From CBDCUE01 sp965222515 (lineage in GTDB: Bacteria > Pseudomonadota > Alphaproteobacteria > Rickettsiales > JABIRX01): a stretch of 64,000 nt of DNA. The position numbers and the translations under genes are program-made. Shown here one piece after another: positions 19,901 to 26,768 of the stretch. The stretch spans positions 58,960-122,959 of the forward strand of contig CBDCUE010000020.1 in assembly GCA_965222515.1 (NCBI GenBank), written 5' to 3'. Every line of letters starts with the position of its first letter. The stretch's first letter is position 1. The notes under the pieces are model-generated. The model was not told the DNA's origin and searched no databases. It saw nothing but the letters and a program-made list of their open reading frames with translations.

Positions 19901-22900
19901 TAGAGAGTCTCATTCTTCAGGTCCTAATGATTATTTAATAATTAATGATGTTATAGATATAAGTTCAGCAGATAGTGAATTTAATCATTATAGTTTTACT
20001 TTTGAGCAGGTAATAATTGGTGGTAGTAATGCTATTAAGATATCAGTTTATGTAAATAGTACTTTATCTGGTGAAAAAACTGTATTTTCATCTGGAGGGG
20101 ATCTAACTTTAGCAGGTGATTATAGTAATTTTGTAATAGGAAGAGGTCTTGAAGGTGGTGTTGATGATGTAATATTGTCAGATATATCACTATCAGTATT
20201 AGACAATAGAGTATTATATGAGTCTGCAATAAATGCTTCAGATACTATTTCTGTTAGAACAGAAGCTGGAACTAGCATAATAGAACCACCACTTGCATCA
20301 AACCCAGACAGTGGAGTAATAACATATAATTTGCAAGTAGATTATTTATTAGATACAGGATCTGTTACTACATTAACTGGTAACAATAACCCTTTTATTA
20401 TAGATACTGATACAGGAGAGATAACTAGAAACAGCAATAATTTAAATATTAATTATGATATTTATATCTTGCGAGTAACAGCTACAGATGGCGCAAACAA
20501 TAAGATTGTTCAAAACTATAGAGTTAATTTGAATAAAGAAGCAATAATAACAGGAAAAGATAGTGCTAATATTGCACTTATTGGTGATGTTATAACAGCA
20601 ACAGGAATTTTATCTTCGTCAGATATTGATAATGAGAACAACAAATTTACAGCAGTAAATAATGTAAGTAGCGATTATGGGACATATTCAATTACATCAG
20701 ATGGTGTTTGGACTTATAGTTTAGACAAAACAAATTCTACAGTAAGTAATGTAGCTTTGTCAGATTATTTAACAGATAATTTAATTGTTACTTCAATTGA
20801 TGGAACTTCAAAAACAATCAGCATTAATATAGGGGGGGTAGAAGAAAGTATTTCAGACAGCACTACATTATTAACAGTTAGTGATTCAGGAACATATAAT
20901 ATAGACTCTGTTGCTGATGATGAGAATAATAATATTTCTGGATTATTTGAAATAAATACTAATGGAGAAATAAAATTAGCATCAGGAAAATTTTTAGATT
21001 ACGAAGATTCAACTCAATATACTATATCTGTTGAAATTACAAATGGAGGGAGTAGCACAGTCAGTGATTATATTTTAAATGTTTTTGATATAGATGATAC
21101 ATTAGATTTTGTAGAGGCAAATTATTTAGAAAATAACAGCGATAATTTAATAGCTTCTTATGATTTTGACAATGGAACTGGAGAGGATGGTGTTAGAGGA
21201 AATTATTTTCAATCAAATGCTTCAAATAATATATCATTAGGTAACACAAAGATTGGTAATGAATTTACATTTTCAGGTTGGTTTCAATTTAACCAAGATG
21301 ATCCTAGTGAAGGAGAGTTTTTATTTTCATCAGAGAGTGGGTATTTGGGATATTTATCAAGTCAAAAAATTTATCAATTTTTAGGGCTTTCAATTTCTAG
21401 AGATTTTTATAATGGTCATGATGATATAGTTGTAACATTTAATGAAAGTTTAAATGTTGGTGATTTTGTAAGATTTGGAAATGTTATAGATCTATCAAGT
21501 GAGATAAATCCATTCCAACATTATAGTTTTGTTTTTGAAGAAGCTACCTCTGGAGGTAACAAAGTTATTGATGTATCTTTGTATATAGATGGAATATTGG
21601 AAAGCACAAAAACATTATCTAGTTCAAATGGAGATTTAACATTAGAAGGAACAAGAAATACATTAATTGGTGATGCTAGTTCATTTCAAAATCATAGTAG
21701 TGTTTTTAATGTTATAGGAGGAATAGATGAGGTTGTTTTATCAGATAAAGCTCTTTCTGCAGTAGAAAATAGAGCATTATATGAAAATGGTTTGAGTAAT
21801 GCTTATGAAATAATAAATATTACTTCTTCTACTGCTAGTGGAACAGAAATTGTGCAGACTACAATATCAAATCCAACAAATACTAGTATAATGTATAGTT
21901 TAGAAATTGAATCAATATCTAGTACAGGAGAAGCGACTGCTATTTCTAGCAATCTGCCTTTTTCTATTGATTCTAGCACAGGAACAGTAACAAGAACTAA
22001 TAATAGTTTAGGTAGTGTAGATGGTTATATTTTAAAAGTAACAATATCTGATGCAGTAAATAATACTTCAATTCAAAATTATATTGTAGATGTGGTAAGT
22101 GGTAATACAGCACCTGAAATTGTTGGTTTAGATAATTCAGAATTAGATATTTCTGAGTCTAGCTCAAGTGTCTTTCCAAATGTCATTATAAATGATCAAG
22201 ATGCAGGAGATGAAGTAACCAGTGCAACAATTACTATCACAGGCTATGATGCTGGTAATGATGAATATTATTTTGTTTCAGGGCAAAATATTACAGAAAA
22301 TGCATCAGCTGGAACAGCAACAGGAATTAGTGGGGTGTCATACCAAGAAAGCAATAGTAATGCCAATGAATTAACCATTACTTTAGCAGCAAATAATCAA
22401 GAAAATTTACAAAATGCTTTGCAAAATTTTTCTAGTAAAATAGGAGCAAGCGACACTAATGTCAATAATATCTCACTTACTTTAAATGATGGAACTAGTG
22501 ATAGTAATATAGAATCAAGAAATATAGTAGCTCCTATAGTTTTGGATTTGGATGGTGATGGAATAGAATATAGTAACATAGCAGAAAACAATGTTTTGTT
22601 TGATGTAGATGATGATGGAAATTTGGAAAGAACAGCTTGGGTAGGAGCAGATGATGGTTTATTGGTTTATGATTATGATCAAGATAATCAAATAAACAAA
22701 GCAGATGAAATATCATTTGTAGGATATAGACAAGGAGCAAAGACAGATTTAGAAGGATTGCTAGCATTTGATAGTAATAATGATCAAAAATTAGATAAAT
22801 ATGATGAGCATTGGTTACAATTTAAAGTGTGGCAAGATGTTAATCAAGATGGAGTAAGTGATGAAGGAGAAATATTTACTTTAGATGAATTAGGCATAAC

Positions 22901-23231
22901 AGAAATATCATTAGAGTCAGATAATAATTATCAAGAAATTGGAGATGTGGTTGAATATGGACAGGCAAGCTATAAAATAGCAGATGGAAAGCAGCATAAA
23001 TTAGGAGATGCGGGTTTTGTTTTTGAAAATGAAGAAAACATTATTGATAATATATTAGAAAAATACAGAGATTCTTCTGATGAGGATACAGAAAAAACAA
23101 ATGATAAAAACAAAGAAAAAAATAGAAACAACAAAGAAGAAAGCCAAAATACACCATCAGGATATAGAGACGATTCCTTGATGGAAGATATAGATATGAT
23201 AAGTCAAACTATCGCCATTGATAATGGATAA
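10995..23231 (+). CDS. Giant modular surface or secreted protein (VCBS, cadherin-like and LamG-type repeats)
   Basis: A single uninterrupted frame of 4078 residues. No signal peptide; residues 1-350 are acidic and then Ser/Thr/Gln-rich. From about 350 come five VCBS-type units of about 100 residues (consensus YGTYTITEDGVWTYNLD and SNDGATITG); four further VCBS-type units follow between LamG modules. Five LamG/concanavalin-like modules begin near residues 1076, 1774, 2307, 2840 and 3368, each with FTLSGWFKF-like and LTLAGDY motifs and flanked by cadherin-like units (LFEINSNGEVSLVTG, LDYE). Residues about 3844-4020 are the calcium-binding domain seen at the end of many RTX-type proteins (LDLDGDGIE at 3850-3858, then EF-hand-like DYDQDNQINKADE and DVNQDGVSDEGE). 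A polar K/E/N-rich tail follows. This suggests type I secretion and a calcium-stabilised adhesive fibre; no secretion genes are nearby. Modules seen, function inferred. Confidence 0.85.
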   Translation: MVTNNYTEILLAYNEYSSVLSEQDIIEIAGNNEALSFSKELDALKGLMEGASIKEDEEEESDSEDEASKLTEAEGVEQTKETKIEDVTAKLFKHIDDYGYEGEDNLIEETFDESEEFEDFKTTLIDDSFNLGKELERIATLDTNIKNIIKEQSGSKKYETFIRFANDNNINSGDIQTLAENIDRSEGTTEVVSSEASETASTEKSDIEQKDSGTDSQTQGTETVTTETAEQIGSAETSQPSSSQGTQTPTSSPTSANTTTTTQHYETLEGASGSYDAAGSTGNYGDIIDGESTAPSYSGTTETSPSNEASTPSSSDSSTTSNNTTQHTDTNFVPPPFSAESSGLNENINEETTSITYSILNAGDSFQATTANGTYGTYSLNQNGEWTYNLDIQAVDYLNEGEKLSDSFAIEASDGTSYTVIITILGSNDQAIISSANIIPISQTLTEDDSTTTSVTGTLIATDVDNDDNKFTVLTSSQAQYGTYSITEDGEWSYDLDSSLSQALNALGDTETITFTTIDASPHNITINLIGSNDGATISGVDTGSITEASELTVFSGQILVTDIDNDDNKFISQTGITTSYGTYNIDENGNWAYNINSSIFQSIGANGETDSFVVSSIDGTTHTITIDLIGDNKPSIITGLDIGDLVEDNNIITSITGTLSSNDIDNDNKFTAISVASQSLYGTYTITENGVWTYNLDATLSQALNDTGATDSLKVTSTDGTEHIITISLSGSNDGATITGTDTANLAEDNMSLTTATGTILSDDVDNDNNKFIAINTEEQATYGTYTITEDGVWTYQLDNNLVQYINDSGATDIWTVTSIDGTNHIITINIVGVNDVATIANFSNKTVTLKNQPINIAEAIVITDIDNDNLTNLTIKVTNYNNVEDFFFLENQVIGLNSGTITMGTGFNYTASENSSGELSIVISSIIGNNTIAEFQSLIRTLSYNNNNLTNPDTATKSIQIIVDEGTSNEAQITANLNITTIASQENISYVSTLFSVTDVGTYQITEVIDNHNNVVTGLFEINSNGEVSLVTGENLDYETAQNYNISIDVTDSNSNVSKQQYFLNVTDVDDGTLGFLNISYVEDDSNIIASYNFENSVTGATNATIDDISHNDTDSSEIDASIGIGANSGIEGGARGNYLQLDASSNNAELSLGEITLGNEFTLSAWFQFADDNISQRQYIASITNEYTQNFTFNQGINIYRSHTDINDIVLIYHQDKDTSAYIVFEDVIDTSPTTNPFQHYSFVFKHTTSGGFDAINATLYVDGILVKTSTLSTTDGDLTLAGTRSQARIGGAQFNSSYSVVGGIDELILSNTAFSAVENRALYENGLSDIADIKDFDTNSVQGEVLLEPLASNSASGNITYSFSVDGVLQTGATTTLSNIPFNIDSSTGIVTRNSNILDSSYNGYVVRVTATDGTGASTTQNYILSGNERANISGIDTGNLVEDDNTTTSTTGTLLSSDTDNDDNKFNAISIAQQATYGTYTITEDGVWTYNLDDNLAQAINVAGDTDSFIITSIDGSEHTVTITITGSEDASIIGDFSEQTIILNNQPIKIADSITITDVDSKNLLNLTIKIVNYNNGEDSFFLAGQKIELTSSAIALGNSEFNYIASEDASNNLSIVINFGTEKTVAEYQVLLKTLSYNNSNLENPDRTARAIQIIANEGTSNEGTITANLNIGNLTAQEDITDSNTLVTITDAGTYQITSVVDQQGNDASSLFEINVAGEISLQSGSFLDYEAIRSYKISVDITDTNGNTKEQIYILNVTDVDDGDFEFLNSDYINSLDHSNLLGAYNFEEIVTGGSSAKIDDIIHASGDSNELDGAIGTGANSGVTGGISGKYLSLDQSNSANLSLENITLGNAFSLSGWYKFDQDDTDSNEYFFSATTSNGGNFSIYRTADDYSLIFLYRESHSSGPNDYIIANNVIDASAVINEFDHYSFVMENITKDGRDAIEVFIYVNGSLAITNTIFSSGGNLTLAGDYSNVRLGRNLDGGIDDVILSNTALSGVEVRVLAETALNIEDISFRTVAETVLIEPPLASNPDSGTITYSMQVDYIADSGELTTLTDNNIPFSIDTNTGGVTRNSNNLNINYDNYILRVIATDSANNEIIQNYKIGIDQEAIIIGATTANIALISDVIATGELQSTDSDSENNKFTASSGNSTYGTYSITEDGVWSYNLDKTNSLVSNLSLTNYLTDSFIITSIDGTQKTINLNIGGVAENILDSSTIFTVTFSGTYNISSVTDHHGNIVTGLFEINSSGEVSLVTGQNLDYETTNSYDFEITITNGANSTNKNYSFNVVDIKDGDFAFINIDYISDLDVSNIIGAYNFQDSVTGGAGAIIDDVAHSDVNNAELDGTIGTNVNSGANSGETAIGKYLSLDGSDQSNLSLGNVTLGNEFTLSGWFKFDVDDLLSGGEGFFFANTSSGGNFSIYRPANNDTRIITLYHETSTLRAYILDNNIIDISPDVNEFNHYSFTFKDIVQDGNNAIETSLYINGILNRTYTLSSSAGDLTLAGDYTNVTIGNSIEGGIDDVILSNTVLSGLEVRMLYEGAVNIDDISVRITSGTIIINSPIASNPNSGVITYSLQVDSVSDSGEITALTGNDIPFVIDINTGDITKNSNNLNVNYDIYILRVTATDSVNNEIVQNYRVNFDQEAVITGATTSNVALISNVITTGILQSTDVDSENNKFTASSGNSTYGTYSITEDGVWSYSLDKTNSSISNLSSSDYLNDSFIINSIDGTEKTINLNIGGVAENIANNIVIFTIADSGTYNINSVVDHKGNTVTGLFEININGEVSLVAGKNLDYEMTDSYTLNISVTNGGNTINQNHNINVIDTNDGDFEFINIDYLSDLDTSNIIGAYIFETAGTTIDDVVHSSNELDGTISTGANSGVAEGIRGKHLSLDGSSTANLSLGDVTLENEFSLSGWFKFDQDNISSNEYFFSANTANGGSFTAYRQHSSDTNILILYRESHSSGPNDYLIINDVIDISSADSEFNHYSFTFEQVIIGGSNAIKISVYVNSTLSGEKTVFSSGGDLTLAGDYSNFVIGRGLEGGVDDVILSDISLSVLDNRVLYESAINASDTISVRTEAGTSIIEPPLASNPDSGVITYNLQVDYLLDTGSVTTLTGNNNPFIIDTDTGEITRNSNNLNINYDIYILRVTATDGANNKIVQNYRVNLNKEAIITGKDSANIALIGDVITATGILSSSDIDNENNKFTAVNNVSSDYGTYSITSDGVWTYSLDKTNSTVSNVALSDYLTDNLIVTSIDGTSKTISINIGGVEESISDSTTLLTVSDSGTYNIDSVADDENNNISGLFEINTNGEIKLASGKFLDYEDSTQYTISVEITNGGSSTVSDYILNVFDIDDTLDFVEANYLENNSDNLIASYDFDNGTGEDGVRGNYFQSNASNNISLGNTKIGNEFTFSGWFQFNQDDPSEGEFLFSSESGYLGYLSSQKIYQFLGLSISRDFYNGHDDIVVTFNESLNVGDFVRFGNVIDLSSEINPFQHYSFVFEEATSGGNKVIDVSLYIDGILESTKTLSSSNGDLTLEGTRNTLIGDASSFQNHSSVFNVIGGIDEVVLSDKALSAVENRALYENGLSNAYEIINITSSTASGTEIVQTTISNPTNTSIMYSLEIESISSTGEATAISSNLPFSIDSSTGTVTRTNNSLGSVDGYILKVTISDAVNNTSIQNYIVDVVSGNTAPEIVGLDNSELDISESSSSVFPNVIINDQDAGDEVTSATITITGYDAGNDEYYFVSGQNITENASAGTATGISGVSYQESNSNANELTITLAANNQENLQNALQNFSSKIGASDTNVNNISLTLNDGTSDSNIESRNIVAPIVLDLDGDGIEYSNIAENNVLFDVDDDGNLERTAWVGADDGLLVYDYDQDNQINKADEISFVGYRQGAKTDLEGLLAFDSNNDQKLDKYDEHWLQFKVWQDVNQDGVSDEGEIFTLDELGITEISLESDNNYQEIGDVVEYGQASYKIADGKQHKLGDAGFVFENEENIIDNILEKYRDSSDEDTEKTNDKNKEKNRNNKEESQNTPSGYRDDSLMEDIDMISQTIAIDNG
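14223..21800 (+). repeat. Internal super-repeats in the giant gene, about 1.6 kb period
   Basis: The LamG modules start near nucleotides 14223, 16317, 17915, 19515 and 21100. The last four starts are 1.6 kb apart, and the block repeated is LamG, cadherin-like, VCBS-type, cadherin-like (about 530 residues). The first interval is 2.1 kb because of an extra 140-residue unit starting SEQTIILNNQPIKIADS, which itself occurs twice (nt about 13520 and 15610). The blocks remain visibly similar at DNA level. Confidence 0.8.
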
Positions 23232-23290
23232 TATTCTTTCCTAATAATTTTTGAGGATAAAAAATAGTCAATTATTCAGTTGAAACAATA

Positions 23291-23362
23291 TATACTAATC
23301 TGATTTCAAAATGTTAATTTTATCTGCAGATAAAATCAATGTTTTGAGATTAGATTAGTGTA
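23291..23362. repeat. Palindromic element, family B, between convergent genes
   Basis: A hairpin with arms of about 35 bases, starting TATACTAATCTGATTTCAAA, with almost no loop (TGCA). It lies downstream of the giant gene on one strand and forms the last eight codons plus stop of the O-antigen-ligase-like gene on the other. It could work as a two-way terminator. Confidence 0.85.
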
Positions 23363-24514
23363 AGATTTAAAAAAGAAAATCAGCAAAAATATGCTGGCTA
23401 AAAACCAATTTTGCCAAATGTCAAAACCTGTAGTTCCTATGGCTAGATAACCGTAAAAAACAGCAAGAGCTATGGATCTTTTGTGATTATTTGTAATAGC
23501 TATTATTTTTTTGTGAAAAGAATATAATAGATAGCAAAACACTAATAATCCCAAAGCACCAAATTCAAATAATATTTGTAATATATTATAGTGAGGGTGA
23601 AGAGATATAAAGTAGTTTATGTCTCGATGTGATTTGATTGTTTTTTTATTTCCTTTGATACAAATTTCTTTATTATGTCTTTCTGAAAATGCTTCATTTT
23701 CGGCAGAGTTAAAACCGTAACCAAAAAAAGGTTTTTTTAGGAATTTATCAAAAGTAAATTCCCAAATACAAGTTCTATGCAAAAAAGAATATTGCAAAAT
23801 ATTTTTCTCTGCTAATTTTTGTTTATCAATATTTTTAATCAACACTAAAGCAAAGATATTTGCTATAAAATATGTAATTAATAAAATATTAAATATTTTT
23901 TTCTGCTCTATTTTTCTAAAAACTAACCAAGCAAAATTAATAACAATAAAAGCTAATTTCGCAGTTGCACTATGACTTAAAAACATCAGAGTTGCAGTTA
24001 TTATAAACAACAAAACAGCAAATTTGCTTCTTTCTACTTGGCATAGATAATGGTATAGAATAGGAGATAATAAAGCAAAGAAACATAGACTTCTATTTAC
24101 CTTTAATACTAAAAATTCATTATATGTTTCAGGTAGTGGAATAAGAAATAAAACTACTAAAAGAATTATGGCTGATAAATAGCTATAAGTAACAATTTTT
24201 AATTGTACTGTGCTAATTTTGTTTTCTATTAATAATAAACCAAAAAGAAAAATACTGGCTATTCTAATTAATAATTTTATAGGTTCAACAGAATGAGAAC
24301 CAATAGCTCCCCAAATAGCCAAAGTTATAATCAAAATTATTAGTAATTTATTATTAAAAATATTTTGTAGTTTTTTTGCAGAGAATCTTTTGTAATTTTG
24401 AGTGGTAAAGGAAATGGTAAGTAGCAATAAAATAATAGGTATAGAAATAGGAGCAAAGGCAATTGCTAATGGAGCTAAGAATAATAATACATTATTTATA
24501 TAAGCAGTTTTCAT
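23336..24514 (-). CDS. O-antigen ligase-like (Wzy_C) membrane protein
   Basis: A 392-residue polytopic inner-membrane protein with about ten to twelve hydrophobic segments. Between the last helices is a large periplasmic loop, residues about 225-320, holding RTCIWEFTFDKFLKKPFFGY and HPHYNILQILFEFGALG, the pattern of the Wzy_C domain shared by O-antigen ligases (WaaL) and polymerases; the histidine and arginine there match functional residues of the family. The substrate is unknown; surface polysaccharide or glycoprotein decoration are possible. No other glycan genes are adjacent. The final residues YTNLISKH are encoded by a palindromic element, so the original C-terminus was different. Confidence 0.75.
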   Translation of the reverse strand: MKTAYINNVLLFLAPLAIAFAPISIPIILLLLTISFTTQNYKRFSAKKLQNIFNNKLLIILIITLAIWGAIGSHSVEPIKLLIRIASIFLFGLLLIENKISTVQLKIVTYSYLSAIILLVVLFLIPLPETYNEFLVLKVNRSLCFFALLSPILYHYLCQVERSKFAVLLFIITATLMFLSHSATAKLAFIVINFAWLVFRKIEQKKIFNILLITYFIANIFALVLIKNIDKQKLAEKNILQYSFLHRTCIWEFTFDKFLKKPFFGYGFNSAENEAFSERHNKEICIKGNKKTIKSHRDINYFISLHPHYNILQILFEFGALGLLVFCYLLYSFHKKIIAITNNHKRSIALAVFYGYLAIGTTGFDIWQNWFLASIFLLIFFFKSYTNLISKH

Positions 24515-24668
24515 AATGATATTTTAATTAAATGATATTTTTTTCTAATTTAATATTATCAATATTAAAGTCAAACAACATTGTTGATTTTTAGTAAATT
24601 TTATTTACTATGCTACTTTATTTAAGATTATGTTGCAATTAGACCAAGTTTTTTCTTGGTTAAAAAAA

Positions 24669-24838
24669 ACACTAAATAAAAATATGTAAGAGTGTAAATG
24701 CTTTGTAGATTACAAAACTGCACTTAACAACCTTAACTTAAAAAAAAGATTGAAACAAACACTAAATAATAATATGTAAGAGTGTAAATGTGTTGTAGAT
24801 TACAAAACTGCACTTAACAACCTTAACTTAAAAAATAA
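24669..24838 (+). repeat. Tandem duplication (90-bp period) in the purB leader
   Basis: Two copies of an approximately 80-bp block beginning ACACTAAATA at 24669 and 24759. They differ at only a few positions and the second ends at the purB start codon. Each contains the small hairpin TTTGTAGATTACAAA and the segment CTGCACTTAACAACCTTAAC. It may duplicate the promoter or a leader element of purB. The remainder of 24515-24668 shows nothing I can name. Confidence 0.8.
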
Positions 24839-26130
24839 TGATACCTAGATATTCACGAAAAGAAATGACTGCAATTTGGTCGGATGAGAATAAATACCAA
24901 ATTTGGTTTGAGATTGAAGCTCACAGCTGTTCTGCGATGGCGAAGATGGGGATGATAGCAAAGGAGGATGCAGAAAATATTTGGCAAAAAGGTAAATTTA
25001 ATATTGCTAAAATTGATGAGATTGAAAAAACTACCAAGCATGATGTTTTGGCTTTTTTAACTAATTTAGCAGGATCTATTGGTGAATCTTCAAGATTTGT
25101 GCATCAGGGGATGACTTCTTCTGATGTTTTAGATACTTGTTTTTCTGTGCAGTTAAAACAAGCTAGTGATATTTTAATTGCTGATTTAGCAGAATTATTA
25201 ATTGTTTTAAAAAAGCAGGCAGAAAAACATAAATATAGTGTTTGTATGGGTAGAAGTCATGGAATTCATGCTGAACCTGTTACATTTGGTTTGAAAATGG
25301 CTAGGTTTTATGCAGAATTTAATAGAAATTTACAAAGATTAAAAGATGCACAAAAAGAAATTGCGGTTTGTGCTATTTCTGGTGCGGTTGGAACTTTTGC
25401 TAATATTTCTCCAAAAATTCAGGATTATGTAGCAAAAAAAATGGGTTTGGTTAGTGAAACTATTTCAAGTCAAGTTATTCCAAGAGATAGGCATGCAATG
25501 TTTTTTGCTGTTTTGGGAGTGATTAGTTCTTCTGTTGAGAATATTGCAGTAGAAATTAGACATTTGCAAAGAACAGAATTGTTAGAAGTAGAAGAATTTT
25601 TTGCCAAAGGTCAAAAAGGAAGTTCTGCGATGCCTCACAAGAGAAATCCAATTTTAACAGAAAATTTAACAGGTTTAGCAAGGATTGTAAGATCTGCAGT
25701 GATTCCTGCATTAGAAAATGTAGCTTTATGGCATGAAAGAGACATTTCTCATTCATCAGTTGAAAGAATGATCGGCCCTGATAGCACAGTTACTCTTGAT
25801 TTTGCTTTAAACAGATTAACTGGGGTGGTAAAAAATTTATTAATTTATCCAAAAAATATGCAAAAAAATATGGATTTATTAAAAGGCTTGATCTATTCGC
25901 AAAGAGTTCTCTTAGAGTTAACTCAAAAAGGAATGTTAAGAGAAGATGCTTATAAATTAGTGCAGAAAAATGCAATGCTTGTTTGGCAGGAAAGAAAAGA
26001 TTTTAAAAACTTACTAAAACAAGATAAAGAAATAGCAAATTTTTTAAGTAATAAAGAATTAGATGAATTATTTGACATAGAATATCATACTAAAAACATC
26101 AATGAGATCTTTAAAAAAGTTTTTGAATAA
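24838..26130 (+). CDS. purB: Adenylosuccinate lyase
   Basis: Acts twice in purine synthesis, releasing fumarate from SAICAR and from adenylosuccinate. The 430-residue protein starts MIPRYSRKEM as alphaproteobacterial relatives do. The fumarase/aspartase superfamily signature is SSAMPHKRNP at residues 262-271 (with the catalytic Ser loop GQKGSSAMP), and HQGMTSSDVLDT and GRSHGIHAEPVTFG carry the substrate-binding Ser/Thr and catalytic His. Together with purL at 35358 it shows that de novo purine synthesis is at least partly kept. The leader is duplicated. Confidence 0.96.
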   Translation: MIPRYSRKEMTAIWSDENKYQIWFEIEAHSCSAMAKMGMIAKEDAENIWQKGKFNIAKIDEIEKTTKHDVLAFLTNLAGSIGESSRFVHQGMTSSDVLDTCFSVQLKQASDILIADLAELLIVLKKQAEKHKYSVCMGRSHGIHAEPVTFGLKMARFYAEFNRNLQRLKDAQKEIAVCAISGAVGTFANISPKIQDYVAKKMGLVSETISSQVIPRDRHAMFFAVLGVISSSVENIAVEIRHLQRTELLEVEEFFAKGQKGSSAMPHKRNPILTENLTGLARIVRSAVIPALENVALWHERDISHSSVERMIGPDSTVTLDFALNRLTGVVKNLLIYPKNMQKNMDLLKGLIYSQRVLLELTQKGMLREDAYKLVQKNAMLVWQERKDFKNLLKQDKEIANFLSNKELDELFDIEYHTKNINEIFKKVFE

Positions 26131-26141
26131 CAGGCTGTCTA

Positions 26142-26184
26142 ATAGTATTTTAACTTTATAATTGATCCATAGCCAAAAAGGCAA
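26142..26184. repeat. Half copy of palindromic element family A (left)
   Basis: About 43 bases match the left arm of family A (ATAGTATTTTAACTTTATAA and so on to CATAGCCAAAAAGG). Together with the half at 26609-26669 it brackets the ParD-like remnant. Confidence 0.65.
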
Positions 26185-26285
26185 GGTAAGTTTAATATTT
26201 AAGTTAGAAAAAATCTTTATATGCTGTATAATTTGCAGTATGTAAAATATACAAGATTATAATTTCTTGTCTTGTTTTGTTTTGT

Positions 26286-26585
26286 TTATATCATAAAAAA
26301 TATAATAATTTTTGTATGTGCAATAGTGAAAATTTTTACATTTAATACCAGAAAAAGGGAGGCTGGTAATTCTTTTTCTAACTCGTGTAAGAATTTTTTT
26401 GTGTTTTCTTCGTTTACTTCTTCATATCTTCCGTTTTTATAATCTTCTCTACCTAGTGCAATATTTCTATCTAATTCAATTTCTGCTAGTTTGGAAGAAA
26501 CTTGTTTTTGTTCTTCTTCTGCATTCTTGCAAATCCCTTTTTTCACTAAAGAACCTACAAAGCTATTAACTTCTGTTGAACTATT
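26286..26585 (-). pseudogene. ParD-like antitoxin remnant
   Basis: The minus strand is open from about 26585 with TEVNSFVGSLVKKGICKNAE, matching the ParD pattern (helix, then a K/G...A.E step), and continues to LDRNIALGREDYKNGRYEEV, the C-terminal toxin-binding helix pattern of ParD antitoxins. No ATG fits; the first usable start is a GTG at 26546, inside the DNA-binding domain. The final 25 residues are hydrophobic and unlike the family, so the end is also altered. No ParE toxin follows. It lies between two half copies of palindromic family A. The rest of 26131-26768 shows no gene. Confidence 0.5.
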
Positions 26586-26608
26586 GACATAAGATTAATT
26601 ATTAATTA

Positions 26609-26669
26609 ATACTATTTTAGTTTTATAATTGACCTATATCCTTCAATCTGCTCAGCATAAATTGCTTAT
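26609..26669. repeat. Half copy of palindromic element family A (right)
   Basis: Begins ATACTATTTTAGTTTTATAA and continues with CTTCAATCTGCTCAGCATAA, which equals the complement of the right arm of the complete family A copy at 4953-5112. Confidence 0.75.
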
Positions 26670-26768
26670 AATTTATATTATACTGTAAAACACTAAAAAA
26701 CAAAAGGGACTTATTTTTTAGACATTATTTAAGCAATTTTAAATTAAAACAATTATCCCGAGCTTTTT

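Noticed and set aside
11030..22767. Many short antisense frames in the giant gene
   Set aside because: They mirror Ser/Thr/Asp-rich codons of the real gene, have no start context and no family resemblance.
24669..24838. Possible Cas12a-type CRISPR repeats because of TTTGTAGAT in each unit
   Set aside because: The Cas12a repeat stem needs TCTAC pairing with GTAGA; TCTAC is absent, and only two units exist with near-identical content throughout.
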